From Mycteria americana (Eukaryota; Chordata; Aves; Ciconiiformes; Ciconiidae), in the NCBI RefSeq assembly GCF_035582795.1, contig NC_134368.1, positions 32,424,501-32,488,500 on the forward strand: a stretch of 64,000 bases of DNA. The letters run 5' to 3'. The position numbers and the translations under genes were made by a program. This document shows, one piece after another, positions 36,740 through 49,500 of this stretch (position 1 is the first letter of the stretch; each line of letters opens with the position of its first letter). The notes under the pieces are model-generated. The model saw only the letters and a list, made by a program, of their open reading frames with translations. It made no database searches and was not told where the DNA came from.

Positions 36740-37880
36740 GGCCCTCCCGTCACGCCCGTACCGGATGACGGAGCCGCGGACCGGAAGGCTCCGGGCTAAG
36801 GCCCCCTCTCGCCTCCGCCGCGCCAGGGTCAGGACTCCGCAGCGGTCCCGAGCGAGGACAGGCGGCTCCTCCACACCCCGCCACGCTCAAAGCCCCCCGT
36901 TTCCACACACGGCCTGGCCGCTCCCGGGGCGGGCGGCTGCGCCACGAGCACCGCGGGACCTCTGCGGGACAGACGCCATCAGCGCGGCCCCGCCGACCGC
37001 TGCCGCTACCCCCAGTGGCCGGGGCTCGGGGCAACGGCCACGCCGCGCGATCCCCCACCTGAGGCAGCGCCGAGCAGCACCTCCCAGCGCCCTCCGTCGC
37101 CACCTAGCAACGGAAGGTCAACGCTCCTGATTGGCGGGGCAGTGTTAGTCGTGCCCGACTCTGCAGTAACGCGCGCTCTCATTGGCCGATGGCCGTCGCG
37201 CTCTTTGGGCATCCACAAGCTGAGCCCGGTCCGCCAGCGGCCTGCGTGGGGCGGCGCCATTTTTTCCTGAGGGTGAGAGGAATTGCGAGTGCACCAGAGC
37301 CCTGCCAGCCCTCCGGTAACTCTTCTTCGGACGTGAGGAAGAGGCTAAACAAACGCAGGGAGCCGAGGTGAAGGGCGAAGTTCCCCCTCCTCCACTCACA
37401 ATTCACTCGTCTCTCTCCCCGCGTCCCCCCGCCTCCCCCCCCCAGGAGGTGGTACGGGCCTTCCTGCCGGTGCTCTCGCCGTTGGGCCGGGGCAAGTACG
37501 TAACTTCCGGGGGGACGGGGTGGGCCAGCCGTTGCCGCGGCCCTTGCCGCGCGGGCGGGTGATAGCGCTTCGCTCCTCGGCCGAGCTGCGGCGGCGGGGA
37601 GCGGGGCCTGGGGCAGCCCCTGCCGGGCTGCCGGCGGGGCGGCCGGGGCGTGCTTCCCCCTCGGCTGGGTTTCAGAGGCGCCAGCGGGGAGCGAGGGCGA
37701 GGGGCGCGGGAGCCGGCAGCGGTAATGCGGTGTGGGCTGCGAGCGGGGGTGGGTGATTGGATAGCGACGCGAAGCGATTTGCTCCAGCTTCGAGGGCGCT
37801 TCCAAGGTGGCTTTATTAAGGAAACCTTGGAGCGTAGTGCCGGCGAGCGCAGTGAAGGGAGAGAGAGCGAGCGAGCACAC
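36740..37880 (-). promoter_or_regulatory. CpG island, AASDH promoter (possibly bidirectional)
   Basis: About 1.1 kb of very GC- and CpG-rich sequence directly upstream of the AASDH first coding exon. ATTGG at 37130-37134 and at 37181-37185 are CCAAT boxes in minus orientation. A GC box (GGCGGGGC) adjoins the first. The segment 37096-37111 (GTCGCC, 4 bp, AGCAAC) resembles an RFX X-box with a long spacer. No TATA box is obvious. Open frames in the island are compositional. Confidence 0.75.
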
Positions 37881-40378
37881 CAGTTCATAACCATTTTTAA
37901 TATTACGCATGGGAGAAGTTAGACATTAGCTTTCTACTGTTTTGTCACATTTTGCAAATGATAATTTGGCACAGTTGCACATCGGTAATACAGCAGAAAC
38001 AGTTTCACAGTACAACATTGAAATAATACAAACAGCGACACCTAAAACCAGAGGGGTTTTTCTCCCTCGACATACTCATTGCATGTGTGTGTCCGCTGTA
38101 TGTGATTAAAAAAGGCCTGGCAACCTGAAGCTTAAATCCAGCTGTCGGAGAATAAGATGACACTTGAAAAGCATCTCCCCTTTAACTTCAGGTTTTGAAA
38201 AATATGTGCTAAGATGAGGCATGTAGTGTGTCTAAAAATTACAGTGCTTACAGTGGCTGACCTTGTAATTTCACGTGCATAACATGGAGGGAAAGAAGGC
38301 ATTAGGACTTACTTTACTGAAATCAGGATTATGCCACCTAATGTTCAAATCACATTTAAGCAATTGTTACCAGAGTTCAAAAATACCAGTTTTGTTGAAA
38401 ACATGTTAAAAGAGTATTTGCACAAGTTTCACGTACAGTCTGATCTATAGACAAATTCAGGTAAGTCAACAGACTTCTGCTTGCAACCATGTTAAACTGC
38501 GCACCTAAGTTTTTATCTCGAGTAGAAAGGGCTCCTCACACGTATCTATAACCTAAGAGCTTGACTTACCCCTTCTTTTAAAAATGATTGCTTTTTTGAG
38601 GGCAGGAAAGGAGAAAGGTGAAAAACATTAATGACAGTTTTTCTGTTTTCTCACACTCCTCCCTGGTTAATCTGGAAGAGGGGGTGCTCAGAGTGACTCC
38701 ACCCTGTTCTTTTTTTGCTCAATTTACTGTCCAGGTGAATTGTTATGGTTCTGTTTAAAAAACCAAACAAATTTGCTAATTAGACAGAAGAGATCCACAT
38801 ACATCCCCCCATATGCAGATCTGGGCTTTGGTGAAGAGCACAAAGTAAGAGAGCCCAATGCTCTTGAAAATCTAGATTCTCCCATAGGCTTGACTGCAAG
38901 TAGCTTCCGATTCCTCAGCACGAGGCACAGTCTTGACTTCATTAAATGTATTTACATGCTTTCTTGAATTGGGACTTTTGTTTTGTGATTGTCTATCAGG
39001 CACAATTGCTACAAATCCCACGCAAGAAAGCTCCCTTTTGAATTTAATCACCAGTGCTGTAATACTCAACTATGTGGAAGATGATGGGGAAGGAAGAAGC
39101 TCTTAAACTTTTCTATTTATTTTTTTGTAACAGTATCACAAACAATTATAAGGCCAAAACACACAATATTAAATAGAAAATCTAAAATTAAGTTGCTGGT
39201 ATTCAGTGAAAAAACCTGAGGTATACAAAATATTTTTACAATTGTGCGTAAATTTGCAATAGTTTTCAAAAGGTGCTTTTCCATTTTCAGCTAGTGGTTC
39301 ATTGACCCAGTGATCTTCATGTATACAAGTAACTGTAATTGTGACCAATTAAAAAATACAATGTATTCAATAGCTAATGGTTCTTCAGAACTTTTTTTTT
39401 AAAAAAACATTACATTTATTGTAACAGCAGTAATGTAGCAAAATAAGACTATACCCAGAACAACTCATACTCTTCAGCTGATATATTGTATTTACTGTTA
39501 AGAATGAAAAGTTACTATTTTTCAGTTTACTTTGGACGTTGACATATGAAAAGCACACTGAGCATTAGTCAGACTTCAGAAATTGTCAGGACTTATCCTG
39601 GAGAAAACAAGATGTAAAACAGAAAAAAAAAATGGCAGTGCCAAGTATTCTTTCTCCTTCCACATCCTGTTGGCAGCTGATAAAAGCACACAAAGATAAT
39701 GTAATTACAGTGGACTTCAAAAAAAGATTTTTACAGTTATAAAACTAGAGAGCTTTTGGCTGAGCATTTCCCTGAGTCTTCATTTTTTAAAATCATATGC
39801 TAGACATTACGTTCATAGAACCTGTTACAAAGGGCTTGATTAATAAAGGCTGTTCAGCTATATATGCAAAAGTTAGGTACTTCTATTCTTAAAAAGCCTA
39901 AGGAAGAACTGCTGAGGAAGCAATTTGATTCTTCACAATCTGGTATTTTTCCTAAGGAGAAAAGCAAACTTCACATACTTTTGCATTAAGGCTTTGATAA
40001 TTTGAAATTACACCACACAATTCGTGATCTGTACTTTGTGAACAAGTCTAACAGGGATATCTTCCGGGGCAAGACCAAAACAAAAAACTCTGGGACCACT
40101 ACATAATTAAAAATACTTTGGTTTTTATAATATTTTATGAGGAAATAGAAGGCACAACTGTGCATCAAAACTATATGATTTTGTATTTTAATCTGCTTCC
40201 ATTGTTTTCATCAGCACATCGGACTTTCTGTAAGTCTGTACGGTAAAGATGTATTTTAGTAACAGTAATTGTAATAAGCTTTCTGTATCACCTAAATATA
40301 AGACGACTATTAGCAAGAAGGCATCTTTGAAAAAGGTACATTCAGCAAGAGATGAACTGGTGTCCATCCACTAAAAAT
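37881..40378. other. Between AASDH promoter and PPAT stop: PPAT 3' UTR and spacer (inferred)
   Basis: AT-rich with no convincing exon. Minus-strand AATAAA signals are at 39415-39420 and 39116-39121, which would give PPAT a 3' UTR of about 1.0-1.3 kb. Confidence 0.45.
39415..39420 (-). terminator. Candidate PPAT poly(A) signal
   Basis: TTTATT on plus, AATAAA on minus, 959 bp beyond the stop codon. A second candidate is at 39116-39121. Confidence 0.35.
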
Positions 40379-40554
40379 TCACCATTCTAGCTCTACGGGG
40401 TACTCTCCAGTGAGGCACGCTGTGCAATGACCAATCTTTCCAACACGCGATTTCTGGGTTTTAAGGCTGTTCTCATTCTCTTGTCTTGCTTTGATGCTTT
40501 CTTGCACGGATGATACCAGCCCTTCCACAGAAAGATAGACAACACTGTCTGCTC
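40379..40554 (-). CDS. PPAT: PPAT exon 11, C terminus
   Basis: [20 protein letters not shown], ending [17 protein letters not shown] and a TGA at 40381-40379. HCTAC supplies the last two Fe-S cysteines. Confidence 0.95.
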
Positions 40555-43500
40555 CTAGAGGAAATAAAGAATTCATCAGTTAAAGCTGCGATATTGTACC
40601 AAATGCAATGCTCTTTGGAAATGCAGTCTTGTCATTGTATGGAGGTGGATCACCTTTCCTAAAGAGAATGGATATGAAAAATTATCAGACCATAATAAGC
40701 CTTGCCCTTCTCAAATTCTTTGTGCAGGGAGCAAACTCACTGAAATCTAAACAGAAGGTTCTGAGTTGGGAACAAATATGTCACACATACTGCAAAAATA
40801 GAAACAAAGTCCAGAGTGTGTATTAAGACTCCCTAAGCTCCCTATAGTTTCCCAGAGTTACCCTGTAGCTCGGGTCTGGAAGCAGATGCATGCACGGCTG
40901 GTGCTTCCCAAACTGCGCACCTAGGACTACAAACCCTTATTGGGACTTGGAGGAGGGGAAGACCATCACGTTAAAAAAAATTCAGTATGCAGTTCATGCA
41001 AGTGTTCTAGCAGTAGGAAAGTTTGATAGCCTTTTCACATCATTAGTTTTGTATTGTTTGCACTTACTATTTTGTGAATAATACTTAAAAATGAGATCCT
41101 ACCAACTTGAAATATTTCAACATCCCTTCACAATAATTTTGGGGAAAATAATTCATTGCAATATTAGGCAGTGAGAGTAAGCATTTAACACAGGAAATCT
41201 GAGTTTACAGTTTCCTAACTGTAACCACAGCTATGTTCTTAAACCATTTCTTAAAATATTTTGCAGCACAATAGGCCATATATAGCAGAGCTCCTCACTC
41301 ACAAGCCTTCACATGACTTCTGTTGCTGATATCCTGATGGAGAGCACGTTACTTGCCACATCACAAGCGACATAAGCTGTTGGTTCTTCTTTTGTTCTGC
41401 TGCAAACATGACTCATTCTAGAGATTTGAGATGTATTTAACATTCTTTGATTAGTTTCAAATGTCATTTCTTTCAAAGTGAAATATATAATGCAGTTAAA
41501 GTTATTTACATAAATTTAAATTTGTAGAAAAATCAGTGGGTGTTTACAAATTCTGAACATATTTTTATGAATATCTCATGAAAGTGAAACTACACTAGCT
41601 TTTCATTACAGGACAGATTTTCACCACATATTTTCTTCCTGGTATCTTGCCTACAGTAGCTCCTTGTTGTAAAGACTTTCCCAGAAGGAGCTCTAAGTAT
41701 TGGAAAGCTGTGTTGTCACACCTTATTTGTAACTTATGATTATGCAATTAATCTAATGCCTTCTATTGTTTGGAGAAATATAATTCACTAACTGTGTTAA
41801 AAAAAAGTGTGTAACTAAATTGGTTTGATCCGTAGGGTACTCACAATGCAGAAATTTAGTGTATCAACCTTATGATTTTTTAGTCAGTTTTGCCACTGTT
41901 GCCTTGATGTGTTGTCCTTTATTTTGATGTAGACAATAAAACACTTACAGGTAAAATCTCTCTCTCAAAAAAAAGAAAAGAAAAAGAAAAAGTAGCATTT
42001 ACCTATATAGTTTGCAAGATCATGAAATTCAGGTCTGTTGGCAATGAGTTCTTCTTTAGTTGGGATGTTTATTCCCATGTAACAAGGAAATCTTATGGGA
42101 GGTGAAGCCACACGGATGTGCACCTGAATAAAAATACAGTTTCAAAACAGAACGCTATAAGGTAAAGGTCAGCAGATCATAACACAATAGCAAAGTCCCA
42201 GTTCTGCAAAATAATAATGAAGAACAGAACACAGCACTACACAGAAGTCACAGAAGGGTTAAAAGTAAGATAAAGTTTTTTCAGATGCCAACACAGCAGG
42301 AGAGAGAAAGACAGTTTTATAATTTATTTTTACAATATTTCCCAACGTTATTAAAAGGTTCCATCCTGATTTTGCTTTCCTTCTCTGGTGTTCAATCCTT
42401 GATGCACATGTTTCAGTTTACAAAGTCAAATATTATACAGAACATTTTTTCTCCAGTGACAGACTTGCACATTCTGTTTCAATTAAAAAGTCTTAATCAA
42501 TTAAAAATTTTGCACTCTGGTGACTTAAGGCATGTGCCTGTTTGTACTGTGGTTGTACTTAATGCAGTACCACAAGTCACACAAAGGTCAGGAATACCGC
42601 ACTGATACTTGATTTTCTGATCTTAACTAATCTGTTTTCCATTCTCTCTTTGCCAGATACTGCTTTATAAATGGAGACCTGTTCCTCCCCCCTTAATGTC
42701 CCAAAAATTACAGTCATACAAAAGAAACTTTTCAACCTGTCTTCACAATAAACGTGCACTAGCCATTGTTTTTTGCCCATTTGCTCTTTTACGTAAGGAA
42801 ACAATGTATAGTACAAATGAAGACAAACCCCTGTGCTTTACCCTCCCATCAATCTTCTATTTACAACTGTATTGTACTGACTGAAAAGTAACTTACCTCT
42901 TTGGCTCCTGATTCTCTCAGTAGTTTTATTATGGGTGAAATGGTATTGCCCCTCACAATTGAATCATCAATGATAACAACTCGCTTGCCTTTAAAATTAT
43001 CAGACAGAACACCAAACTTCTTTGCAACGCCAAGTTGTCGTAACCTCATATTTGGCTGGATAAACGTTCTTCCTACGTATCGGTTTTTACAGAGTACTTC
43101 AACATACGGTAGTCCGCACTGTAAACAGGAGACAATTAAACAGAATTAATATCTATAAAACTGGTTATTTTCACTTACTGTTTTCTAAAGCAACCTTAGG
43201 ACTTAGTATGACTTCACAGTAACCAAAGAACTTTGAAATACCTTAATATAGTGGAATAACAACAGAAAAAACAAGTGCAGATGACTCAATAGGAGTACCC
43301 AGCATACTCAAGATATAAAGCTTTACCACTACAAAACTCTTAATGGCCTGTACCATAATACCCCATTACAAAAAGAGGTATGTGTAAATATGTTTGGGAA
43401 AAAAAAAGGCAAGTTAATATATACCTTTTGAGCGTAACCAAGAGCTGCTGGGGTTGCAGACTCTGGAACGGTGCTGACCAGGTCTGCTTCCACGGGTGCT

Positions 43501-46500
43501 TCAATAGCAAGCTGCTGCCCGCATCTTCTCCTGACTGAATACACCATCTGACCTAAGAACAGCAAGAAGTGTTTTTCCTGGTATGCACAATTCAGATTTC
43601 CTCTCAGTTTGCTGTACAAAATTCTGTGGCAAGTTGCAGGCATAGAAGTCAGTGAGAAAAGCTCCAGAACTAATCTAGGACATTTTTTGTTTCCTTCCAT
43701 AATGTCATATTCTTACATTCACATTCATATCACTACACAGAGAATTAAAATCCAGTTTGTCCTAATCAGGTAACTAAAGGTCCTGTGGATGTTACAAAAT
43801 CCATTTACAGGAGGAAAGAAATAGAAATTATGCCTGCCTGCTCATAACGTGCATGTTCTATTTTTAGGCTGGTTTCTCCAGCAGACAAAATTTGTGCAAT
43901 CCTGCTGTCTGCCTCTGCCCGCTTATTCAGTTGGCAAAATTCACCCCAAATTTAGTAAGGGGATAAGAGGCCTCAGAAGCTTTTAAGGTCCTAAAAAATT
44001 TGCAACATGAGAGGGAACTGGAGGTATTGTGATGAGATGAGGCACAGCAAAGGGTACAGCAGCAGTACTAAGGATTGTAAAAGTGAGGATATCGAAGGGT
44101 AAGAGGATCATGAAAAAAAGGGATGTGGGTTGAAACTGGCTTTATAAAGGTGGGGAACTGTATAGGATCAACAGATGGCATGGTCGTAGAAAGCAAAGAT
44201 GAGCTTGTTTGTTACGTATGAGAGTCCTGGCTACTATCTTATCACTGAGACAATTTTTGAGGGCTTCTACTGAAATAATAATAAAAGCATTAGACTGGCA
44301 ACCCCAAGTACTTACATAATACATAGATTTACAAGTTATATCAAAAGCATCTTCCTGAAATAACCCTTTCTTGAAAAGAAAACACCAAGATAAAGTTGTT
44401 TTGCAGATCCTGTTTCATAACTCTAATTTTTATAAAGTTTTCCAAGAACCAATAAAGTTCCTTTCTTAAGTCTCTCACTTTTAAGGGATATTTTCTCTAC
44501 CTCAATCATGTTTGTGGCTCTTTTCATCCCTTCCACAGGACTATGGCAACCCTTCCAGGCTGCCTCAGCAGGCAGCCTGGCTGAGGCCATATGCACAGCC
44601 AGGAACAGGAAGGTGATGTTACATGTTCCTCCTGATGAGTTTCATGTCCTCAAGGACTGTGCCAACCCATTCTGTCCCAGCCCTGCTCTGCAAGCTCACA
44701 TTCAGTGGTACCCTATTATGGCTCCAGATCCTTTCCAGAGTCATTGTTCTCAAGGATAACATCTCCCACTATTTAGGGAGAAGCTTGGTACGTTCCATCT
44801 TCTTACCTTCAAAAATACTGTCTGGTCTTGCAAAATAAACATATTCAAAGATGCAGAATGCTGACGGATCTCCTTCAGGTCTTGGTACAACATCCAGTGT
44901 CTGGACATCATATCTGGATATTTTCACAATCTCTCCAGGAAGGACTTCACGATAGTACCTTGAAAGAGAAATACATAGCATTTAGAAATGTCCTGAACCT
45001 GGATGATAGTTTTGAAATATAAACAAGATTCAACTGACAGGAAAAAATGCTTTTGAACATCCTAACACAACAATTTGCTTCTATCTTAGGATTTGACCTG
45101 GAGTGTTTTAAGACCAACATGCTAAGACAAACGACCCTTACTAAAACAGTCTGAATTAATACCCAAAAGCAGTAAATTAATACTTAGTACCAGAGAATTA
45201 TGGTATTCTTCCTATATGTGAGACATACAGTACTTGGTCTAGTAGAGGCTTAACTGATATTAAATATATTATAATATTTTAGTCCTGGATCAATACTAGA
45301 GGACTTTTCTATGAAACCTAATAAACATTATAATGCAATATAAAAAACATAATCAAGAATAAAGATGGTAGCCAAATAAATCCTGCCCCACAAGCCAATC
45401 TCTAGAGAAATATCTGTCTAGTGGTGACAGGCAGCTACCCCCGAATGACATAAAGCTGATTGGAAATGTACATTCCAATTCACATATCTGAAGAAATATA
45501 CAATAGTACTAGGTTTATTATGTTACAATGTTTAACGTTATTAAACATTTTTCTAGATCCTTTAGTGAGTCCTCAGGTGGCTAGTCTAACAATTTCAATC
45601 TAAATCTATCTCAAAATATTGAAATATTCTGGAGATAAAATCAGAGGTGAGCAAATCTGTGATTATTTGCTGGTCAGATACTAGCATTAGCAGGCAGCAG
45701 CACAGGCTACAGCAGAAGTTTAGACAAAATTGTTTTTTTAAAAACCCACAGGCTTCAGCTGATGGTCCTACATGGTAAGCTTCTCTTAACAGAGATTTTG
45801 AAGAAGTTTCAGAAAATGGTTACACTTATCCATATGTAGCAAAAATTGTCTCAAGAAAGCCCCTGTTACCAACAGGTAATAGTTCCTACAGAGACAGGGT
45901 AGGAGTTACAGCAAAAGAACACAGAACACCACCTACAATAAAACACTGCGGAATGGAATAAAAGATGTCTAAAGGGCAGTCATGTTGCTTCCTGATTTTG
46001 CTTTACATTTCTTTTTATTCAGTAGTTGTATTCTTAATGCAATTTTTCACAATTTTTTATTTGAAGAGGATCCAACTTTACTTATTAGTCTAGTCCTCAA
46101 ATACACATTTATAAAGTCTGATTAGGAAATTAAATATGCTTCCTCATAATCTTTCTTACTTTAATTATGTTCTAGTTCACAACTGCCTTCCACTCCAAAC
46201 TTCTAAAGATCAATTTGTGGTCTCCCAAAGAGCTTCTTACCCTTCTCTTTTTTTTTGTCCAGAGAAAGTATCACACCTTTCTTTTCAGAGTATCTGAGCT
46301 AGAGAGGTAACGTGAATGTCATCTCATGTTTTGGCTCTGATGGGTGTTTACATGCATGGAAATAGTTTCAGGTGCCCATCATTTTTTTCAAACAAGGAGA
46401 CTGGCTCATCAGACAGCATATGCTACAGCTCAGGTTAGTCCAGCCTATGAGCTACCAATGTAACCTTTCTATAGTTGAAGAATTATTTTGTAATACAACG

Positions 46501-49500
46501 ATTCTGCTGCAAACGAGTCTAAAATTAAAAAGTTATATGGATAACCAGGTTTAATGAAACAAGTAAGAGGCATTTACTTTACAACAGTAAAGTAGTCTTT
46601 ACTGTTACTTTGTGAACATGTAATTCTTCTTTTACATTAATCTGTTCAAGAAAATAAACTGGCAAAAAACAGGACTGGCAAAAAAAACCCCCTCCAAACA
46701 GCCCAATAAACTAATCCTTGATGTCTTTCATGTTGTTATAGATTATGATATTTGGCAATTTGAGGTTTAATATTTAATTGCTGCCTGAGGAGAGCTTTCA
46801 GATAAAGTGAGAATCAGGGCACTTACTCTGCACCGATAGACAAAAAGCTACAGGATTCAGAAGAGACTACCCATCCTTCTGTTTCACTGTTGTCTTTTCC
46901 TGAAACGAAAGATTTCAGTTAAGAGTCCACAATTCTTGTTACCATTACCCCCCCACAATTGCATTTCTACTGCAGAATCTGGCTTGCTATGCTTTAGGTT
47001 GCCAAGTACACAATTAAAGACTGTTGTAATTTCTAACTAAAAGGTATAGCATTCCAAAGTTGCTCTAATATTATTTAAAAAAAAAAAAAAAGTAAACTTC
47101 ATAAACCTGTTCTAGGCAGAAGTGGAAGTAACGGCATTATATTCACACTTCATGAAGAGAGACAATTCAGATAACTACCTTTGTTATCTCTGCACTATTT
47201 CAAACTTTTCCAATTCTAGTTCAGTTACTCTAGATATACATAATTACTTTTGTTCACACAAGAAACTCCTTACTTTTCCTGTGCTAAATGTCTTGATAGA
47301 TAGATCCTTTTGATTACAATGGATGCTGGATTGAACTCCAATAAGGAGAGTTTTCAGAGACAGGCACAGGAAAGATCGAATTGTGTAACATAGGGTACAA
47401 ATGTTTGTATGCTTTAAAAAAATCTTGATAATTTTTCTTGTGGTTAAAATTACCAAATTTTGTGACGATATGGAAGCATTTACTACTTTGCCTTTGAATT
47501 ATTTTCTTTTTATACAAATGAACAGATTTTAATCTCACTTCATGGAAAATGTTGATTTGCAGGCTAAATAGGAACACAAAGAATTTTTCCCATAAACTGA
47601 TTGTATAGCGTTCCATTACTGTACTACCTGTGACTGGGAGTGCTTGGAATTTAGAAATACATTGCCAGTAATCCAGCACTTTTCAGCCACCTTACTACAA
47701 GAGAAAGGAAGAAACCAGAATTGTGTCTGGACTGGACATAGTCCTGAGCAACTGGCTCTAGGTGGCCCTGCTTCAGCAGGGGATTTGGACCAGCTGAAAC
47801 CTCCAGAGGTCCCTTTCAACCTCAACCCTTCTGTGATTCTGTTCATCCCCGCTTTCCTGTTTAGGTGATGAGATGTTAATTAAAATTTCACAAATATTCT
47901 ATTACAGTTGGGCTGCCTAATTCTGACAGGGTCATCAGGTGACTAGGATTCCCTTTTGCTGGGAACAGAAAATAGGTTTGCAGACTTCCTACAAATTATT
48001 TTTTCCTTACCAACATTTTTTTTTGTTTTGAATTTTCAAAACTGACTTTTGCATCACATATTCCTACTTACACCTCAGTAAGTGTAGCTTTAATTACTTA
48101 TATATCTGTGATTCAGGCACAAACTATATATATACATATATGTATATGTGCATGTGTATGTATATGAATATATATGTATGGTTTACCTTTTCCATTCATG
48201 TCCCCTACTGGAATAAGGCGACCAATGCAGAGTGGGCGATTCCCATACGGATCACGTACTGCATAGATTATGTCCTTATGCATAATTAGCAATGAATATG
48301 AAGTTGGAGTTTCATTCATTAAATTTTTTATTCTGAAATGAGACATAGGTGAACATAATTGTGTGTCACACAAACAGCTGTGTGCATTTACAGCTGCATA
48401 TCATGCTGAGATTAGATTGCCATTCTTGATTCTGAAACCCATCCTCCTCACCTTGCTACCCAGTCAGCTGTATCGTCATTTTCTAGAGGAGGTGTGAAAG
48501 CCAGCAGCTGTGTGATCAGTTCACTGTCAGAACTGGTTGACAGTCCTACACCATGCCGCATAAGCTTTTAAGACACAAAACAAAAGTGTTACCAACATTA
48601 AGAAAAAATCCCACATAACACTGCTCAGATTTTAATCTAACACCACCTTTGTGCAATGAACAAATGTTTTAAAACGTATCAGTGCTCCAGGTGATCAGAT
48701 CATAATAATGTCAAATTTCTTCCAACAAACCAAATATGTAAAAAGAGCTGGTACAATCACCTATGCCTGGTACTACATTTCTCCCTTTGCATCTCATTCC
48801 TTTGCTCCACATGCAACCAAAATTAGTATCACCAATATTCGGGGCATAAATTCATGTTTCAGCCATTTAATCAGCTTTGTGCTTCTGCTTGCTCTAGGAA
48901 GAGAGGTAAAATATACAAGGGAAAATATGAAATTACCTATAGCAGATATGGAAAGAGATATCAAGGCAGAATGGTGGTTTGGGTACAAAGCAACAACAAC
49001 AAAAGAAAGGTGTGAAAGGAAGCAGAGTGGGATTAAAAAACTGAAATCCCACAACTTAAAGTTTGCTAGACCTGGTCAGTCAAATTGTTCTGTCTTGGCG
49101 TATTTATGCTTCTAAGGGAGAAGAAAATCTGCAGTCTTTCTAGCCAACTATTACAACCCATTCAATGCTGTATGCATAACAGTTCCTAATTTTTATCTTT
49201 AGAAATCATTTTACATTTCACGTAACTCCGACTCTCCACTCTACATCTACATTTCCTCACCACTGTTTTTTTTCTCCCATCCATTCATACACTTCTGGCT
49301 CTGATTAAAGATGGGCTAGGTTTCTTTGGGCATGCCACACATTTGCCTCACTTCAATGCAAGAGTATGTCCTCTCGCTTTTGGATGGAACATATCATGGA
49401 AGAGATTTCACAACGAAACATCTGCTAAACTTTAATTTGGTTCTTTAACACATACCCTTCTAGCCAAACACACTGTAAAATTTGGCATTTGTTGGTTTAT

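Larger units (their letters stand above)
46900..48186. other. PPAT intron 5
   Basis: Holds the CR1 fragment at about 47725-47848 and a TA/TG microsatellite at the donor end. It is otherwise non-coding. Confidence 0.6.

Noticed and set aside
36648-37910. Several 100-240 residue frames on both strands in the AASDH CpG island
   Set aside because: They are long only because GC-rich DNA has few stops. They are Pro/Arg/Ala-rich with no domain.
48708-49115. 135-residue plus-strand frame in PPAT intron 3
   Set aside because: It has no motif and contains no acceptor/donor pair that would join a gene.
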